From NCBI RefSeq assembly GCF_036250755.1, contig NZ_CP109583.1:5169501-5233500 (forward strand): DNA of 64,000 nt, given 5' to 3'. This DNA comes from Streptomyces uncialis. GTDB lineage: Bacteria; Actinomycetota; Actinomycetes; Streptomycetales; Streptomycetaceae. Positions 61,125 to 64,000 of this stretch are shown one piece after another. Under the pieces are notes generated by a model. It was not told the DNA's origin, did no database searches, and saw only the letters and a program-made list of their open reading frames with translations. Within the stretch, counting starts at the first letter, position 1. Each line of letters opens with the position of its first letter. The position numbers and the translations under genes are program-made.

Positions 61125-61975
61125 CTTCCAGCTCGGTTTCGGGGTTCCCCGCGCTGGGCGTACTTGTCCCGGTGCGGGTCGCCCGTGGGGTGCGCAGTTC
61201 CCCGCGCCCCTGGACGCTGCCCCATCACAGTCGCTCTTCGGGTGCGGGTCCGCCCTCGTCTTTCGCGCAGTTCCCCGCGCCCCTTCGGGGGCGCCTCAGC
61301 CTCCGGGGCTCGTCCGTCAGCTGCGGAACCCCCACCCCGAAGAACCGACAGGGGCGCCCCAAAGGGGCGCGGGGAACTGCGCAAACCCGCGAGCGACGGC
61401 ACAGGAAACACGTACGCCCAGCCGGGCGAACCCAGGGGCGCGAGGAACTGCGCACCCACGAACGACCCGCGCAGGGAACAGGTGCGCCCAGCCGGACAGA
61501 CCTCGGGAGCGCAAGCGAAGGCGACCTGCGAGGAACTGCGCACCCACGAACGACCCGTACAGGGACAACCGCGCTCAGCCGGGAAGACCCAGGGGCGCGG
61601 GCAACCACGGGGGAACCGTCGAGCCGCCCGCACGGGAACCGCGCAAGAACCGTCGGGCTCCCCGCACGGGGCTCAGCTTCTGGTGTGGCGCAAGCGGGCC
61701 GAGACCCACCGCGCACGGCGCCGCAGAATGCGGGGGATACCGATCGCCTCCGCGGTGGCGCCACCCCCGCTCACGTCCTGTGCCCCGCTCCGCCGCATCG
61801 CACCCCGCCCGGGGGCCGAGCGGCGGTCGCGTGCAGTGTCACTGTGGTCGTGCGTCCAGCCCATACCCCGACGTGTGCCCGGGGTCCAAGGTCGGTAATC
61901 GTGCCGAGCGCCCCCAATCGGCCTATGCGGGAGGCAATTGGCCAGACGTCACACGGCTGCTCCCGGAGGCGGGGG
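61125..61975. repeat. Repeat-rich intergenic region with tandem 71-88-nt units
   Basis: An 850-bp gap. Units beginning GAACTGCGCA start at 61374, 61445 and 61533, each followed by ACCCACGAACGACCCG-type and GCCCAGCCGG-type segments. Inverted copies of the core (GCAGTTCCCCGCGCCCC) lie at about 61194 and 61268. Similar GTTCCCCGCGCCCC palindromic repeats are frequent between Streptomyces genes. The long open frames across this region are shadows of the repeats. Confidence 0.7.
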
Positions 61976-62923
61976 TCAGCGGTCCGGCTCGGGGTCCTTC
62001 AGCCAGTTCACCAGCTCGGTGGAGAACGCCACGGGGTCCTCCTCATGGGGGAAGTGCCCGAGCCCGTCGAACAGCCGCCACCGGTAGGGCGCTTCGACGT
62101 ACTCGCCGGAGCCCGCGGCGCTCCGCGTCCGCATCACCGGATCGAGGGAGCCGTGCAGATGCAGGGTGGGCACCCGCACCGGCCGCTTCATCCGCCGGTT
62201 GAACTGGATACCGTCGGGCCGCGCCAGCGACCGCACCATCCACCGGTACGGCTCGACCGCGCAGTGCGCCGTCGACGGGATGCACATGGCCCGCTGATAC
62301 GTCTCCACCACCGGGTCGGAGGGGAACTCGCCGATCCCGGGCCCCGCCCAGTCCCGGATCAGACGCCCCACCAGGGCGCCCTCGTCCGCGACGAGCTGAC
62401 GTTCCGGCAGCCAGGGCCGCTGGAATCCCCAGATATGGCCCCCGGCCGCGGTCTGCCGCGGGTCCGACAGCATCGCGGAGCGCCAGCGGCGCGGATGCGG
62501 CATCGAGGACACGGCGAGCCGCCGCACCAGCTTGGGCCGCATCACCGCCGCCGTCCACGCCAGATAGCCGCCGAGGTCGTGGCCCACCAGGGCCGCGTCC
62601 GGCTCGCCCAGCGACCGCACAACCCCGGTGATGTCGAGCGCGAGGTTCGCGGGGTCGTAGCCGCGTGGGGTGCGGTCGCTGCCGCCCACCCCGCGCAGAT
62701 CCATCGCGACGGCCCGGAACCCGGCGTCGGCGAGCGCCACCAGCTGATGGCGCCAGGTCCACCAGAACTCGGGGAAGCCGTGCAGCAGCAGGACGAGCGG
62801 CCCGTCACCCAGCTCCGCGATATGGAAACGCGCGCCGTTGGCGGCGACGTCGCGGTGGGTCCATGGGCCCTCGATCCGTACGACCGAGGGAGGCTGCGCC
62901 GGAGGTGTGGCGGGGTCCGTCAT
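61976..62923 (-). CDS. Alpha/beta hydrolase (epoxide-hydrolase-like)
   Basis: This 315-aa protein has LLHGFPEFWWTWRHQL (oxyanion HGFPE motif of epoxide hydrolases), nucleophile Asp in ALVGHDLGGYLAW and catalytic His in FDGLGHFPHEEDP. The Asp in GHDLGG rather than Ser supports epoxide or dehalogenase-type chemistry. The ATG at 62923 overlaps the stop of the upstream holin-like gene (ATGA), so the two are coupled. Confidence 0.85.
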   Translation of the reverse strand: MTDPATPPAQPPSVVRIEGPWTHRDVAANGARFHIAELGDGPLVLLLHGFPEFWWTWRHQLVALADAGFRAVAMDLRGVGGSDRTPRGYDPANLALDITGVVRSLGEPDAALVGHDLGGYLAWTAAVMRPKLVRRLAVSSMPHPRRWRSAMLSDPRQTAAGGHIWGFQRPWLPERQLVADEGALVGRLIRDWAGPGIGEFPSDPVVETYQRAMCIPSTAHCAVEPYRWMVRSLARPDGIQFNRRMKRPVRVPTLHLHGSLDPVMRTRSAAGSGEYVEAPYRWRLFDGLGHFPHEEDPVAFSTELVNWLKDPEPDR

Positions 62924-63405
62924 GAGGTCGAGCGTGCCACAAGCTCGGGTGTTTCCAGGAACTCGTCGTCCTTGGGTGCCGGGCGCGGGTGAGGCTTGGC
63001 GTGCTGGAGCACGGCGGCCGTCTGCTTGGCCGACGCGGCGACCTTCTGCGGGCCCTTGCCCTTCTTGGCCTTCTTCGCGAAGGACACACCGATGAGCCCG
63101 AGCACGGCGGCGACGATGATGTTCGCGGCGAACGACAGCAGGAAGCACACGGAGATGTGCCAGCCGCTCCACGCCTGGATGCCGTACGCCAGGGCGAAAC
63201 TGAGCATCGGCAGGGAGAAGAGCAGCACGGTCCCGGCGGCGATGAACGCGCCGCCGCTGAAGGCGCCGCGCTTGACGTCCTGCCGGAGCTGGGCCTTGGC
63301 CAGGGCGATCTCGTCGTGCACCAGTGCCGACATCTCGCTGGTGGCGCCGGCCACCAGGGTGCCGAGGCTGCGTTCGGCGCCGACGGGGGCGTCGGGTGCG
63401 CTCAT
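62920..63405 (-). CDS. Holin-superfamily-like (DUF1469) membrane protein
   Basis: This 161-aa protein has a helical N-terminus (ATSEMSALVHDEIALAKAQL) and two TM segments (AFIAAGTVLLFSLPMLSFAL and VCFLLSFAANIIVAAVLGLI), then a basic tail (KKAKKGKGPQKV). The pattern is the actinobacterial Phage_holin_3_6/DUF1469 family, which is chromosomal and not tied to a prophage. The start at 63405 is followed by SAPDAPVGAERSLGTLV. Confidence 0.82.
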   Translation of the reverse strand: MSAPDAPVGAERSLGTLVAGATSEMSALVHDEIALAKAQLRQDVKRGAFSGGAFIAAGTVLLFSLPMLSFALAYGIQAWSGWHISVCFLLSFAANIIVAAVLGLIGVSFAKKAKKGKGPQKVAASAKQTAAVLQHAKPHPRPAPKDDEFLETPELVARSTS

Positions 63406-63807
63406 CGCGTTCTTCCTCTCCTTGAGCTGCTCGGAGCCTCAGGGCTGCGAGCGCTGCTGCGGCTGATCCTCACATCCGCGGCGTCCGGGGAGCCGGACAC
63501 CACGCGCGTCATCGCCGCCGCGAATCCGGTGCCCCGGCGATGAGGCCGTCCGGGGCCACGGACCGGGCGGTGCGGTCCCGGCCCGGGGGCCGGGGTCCCG
63601 GGGGCGGCCGGGGTTCCGCGGTGATGACGCTTTGATGTCAGATCATGCCGGACTGTCGGGGCTTCTGCCCGACCTGGGGGTAGGTCATGTCACCTGCTTC
63701 TGAGCTGCGGCCAAGGTGTCGTCATTGGTCGTTGTCGACCGTTGCTGGTCGTGCTCGGACGGCCCACAGGCGGCCCGGACCCGCGCCGGTCCTGGTGGCG
63801 ACTTCGC
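63406..63807. other. Intergenic region at the right edge
   Basis: No supported gene. Presumably contains the promoter of the holin-like/hydrolase operon. Frames seen are Arg/Ala-rich shadows. Confidence 0.35.
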
Positions 63808-63968
63808 AGGTAGAGGGGCCCCCTCTACCTGTCCCCGGATCACACCCGTGCAAGCGCCCCCTCTACCTGCCCTCTACCCGACCTCTCGAAGTAGAGGGGC
63901 CCCTCTACCCCGGTAGAGGGGGTGGTAGTGGGGTCTGACCTGCGAGGTAGGGGGGGTAGAGGGGGTCC
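63808..63968. repeat. Cluster of GGTAGAGGG / CCCTCTACC palindromes
   Basis: At least eight copies in either orientation within 160 bp. Perfect palindromes are AGGTAGAGGGG-C-CCCCTCTACCT (63808-63830) and GTAGAGGGGCCCCTCTAC (63891-63908); single copies lie near 63858, 63870, 63912 and 63956. It may be an operator array for a gene beyond the right edge, or a repeat-rich terminator region. Confidence 0.8.
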
Positions 63969-64000
63969 GGGTGTTGTCGTCCCAGGGGCGTGGTGGGGGT

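Noticed and set aside
59960..62992. 1010-codon open frame on the plus strand
   Set aside because: It is a shadow of the MarP-type gene, repeat region and hydrolase gene; Arg/Pro/Gly-rich with no domain.
62920..63405. Holin of a prophage
   Set aside because: The DUF1469-type gene is part of the conserved chromosomal order and no other phage genes are adjacent.
1..64000. CRISPR array
   Set aside because: No regularly spaced identical repeats with unique spacers were seen; the arrays found are contiguous tandem repeats or palindromes.

Overview
This looks like a chromosome segment of a Streptomyces (or very close actinomycete). It has very high GC, GTG starts and 4-base stop/start overlaps. 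From memory of Streptomyces coelicolor, the right half follows the conserved block metallophosphoesterase - GatB/YqeY - class A penicillin-binding protein // wblA // two ArsA-like ATPases // DUF4177 - RidA - NUDIX - MBL hydrolase // crp // nth - NUDIX - MarP-type protease - hydrolase/holin-like. The left half is accessory DNA rich in conflict and defence genes.

Layout. 1-5.3 kb: a type VII-secretion-style toxin locus with a WXG100-like protein, a long polymorphic toxin with a Gly-rich linker and a PD-(D/E)XK-like C-terminus, a candidate immunity protein and a DUF6177-type protein. 5.4-7.4 kb: an alkylsulfatase on the minus strand. 7.7-13.0 kb: a Crp/Fnr-type regulator, then a translationally coupled four-gene operon made of a Pycsar-type nucleotide cyclase, a P-loop-like protein, an unknown protein and a Pycsar-type transmembrane effector. 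13.2-15.9 kb: a STAND-type ATPase. 16.2-17.8 kb: a DUF262-HNH gene with lower GC than its neighbours. 17.9-18.8 kb: a decayed DUF3883-type gene. 18.9-26.1 kb: a minus-strand restriction-modification-like operon (5mC methyltransferase, Vsr nuclease, MORC/MutL-like GHKL ATPase, Mrr-helicase, unknown protein). 26.5-34.6 kb: a two-propeller WD40 protein, an IS3-family element with a broken transposase, an Mrr-like remnant and a two-gene ATPase pair. A tRNA-Pro(CGG) at 34.8 kb has its 3' end facing this island. 35-47 kb: the conserved core block.

At 48.06 kb a 10.36-kb integrative element has split the host nth gene. It carries a serine integrase, a P4-type primase/helicase next to a 137-nt inverted repeat, an HNH nuclease, a WhiJ/DUF397-type regulator pair, a JmjC/cupin oxygenase and several small genes, but no recognisable phage structural genes. 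Its right end carries its own 5' half of an nth gene, fused in frame to the host 3' half. The left copy of Nth is truncated and lacks the catalytic Asp and Fe-S cysteines, while the right copy is a complete chimeric Nth. The flanks rebuild a clean attB in the codons for GNA|FGRPG, and the two attP arms are imperfect inverted repeats.

The two most interesting systems are the four-gene cyclase operon (an apparent Pycsar variant with two extra proteins and a shared sequence tag between cyclase and P-loop protein) and the element that regenerates nth. Everything here was read by eye. Family assignments rest on motifs and gene order, not on database searches.
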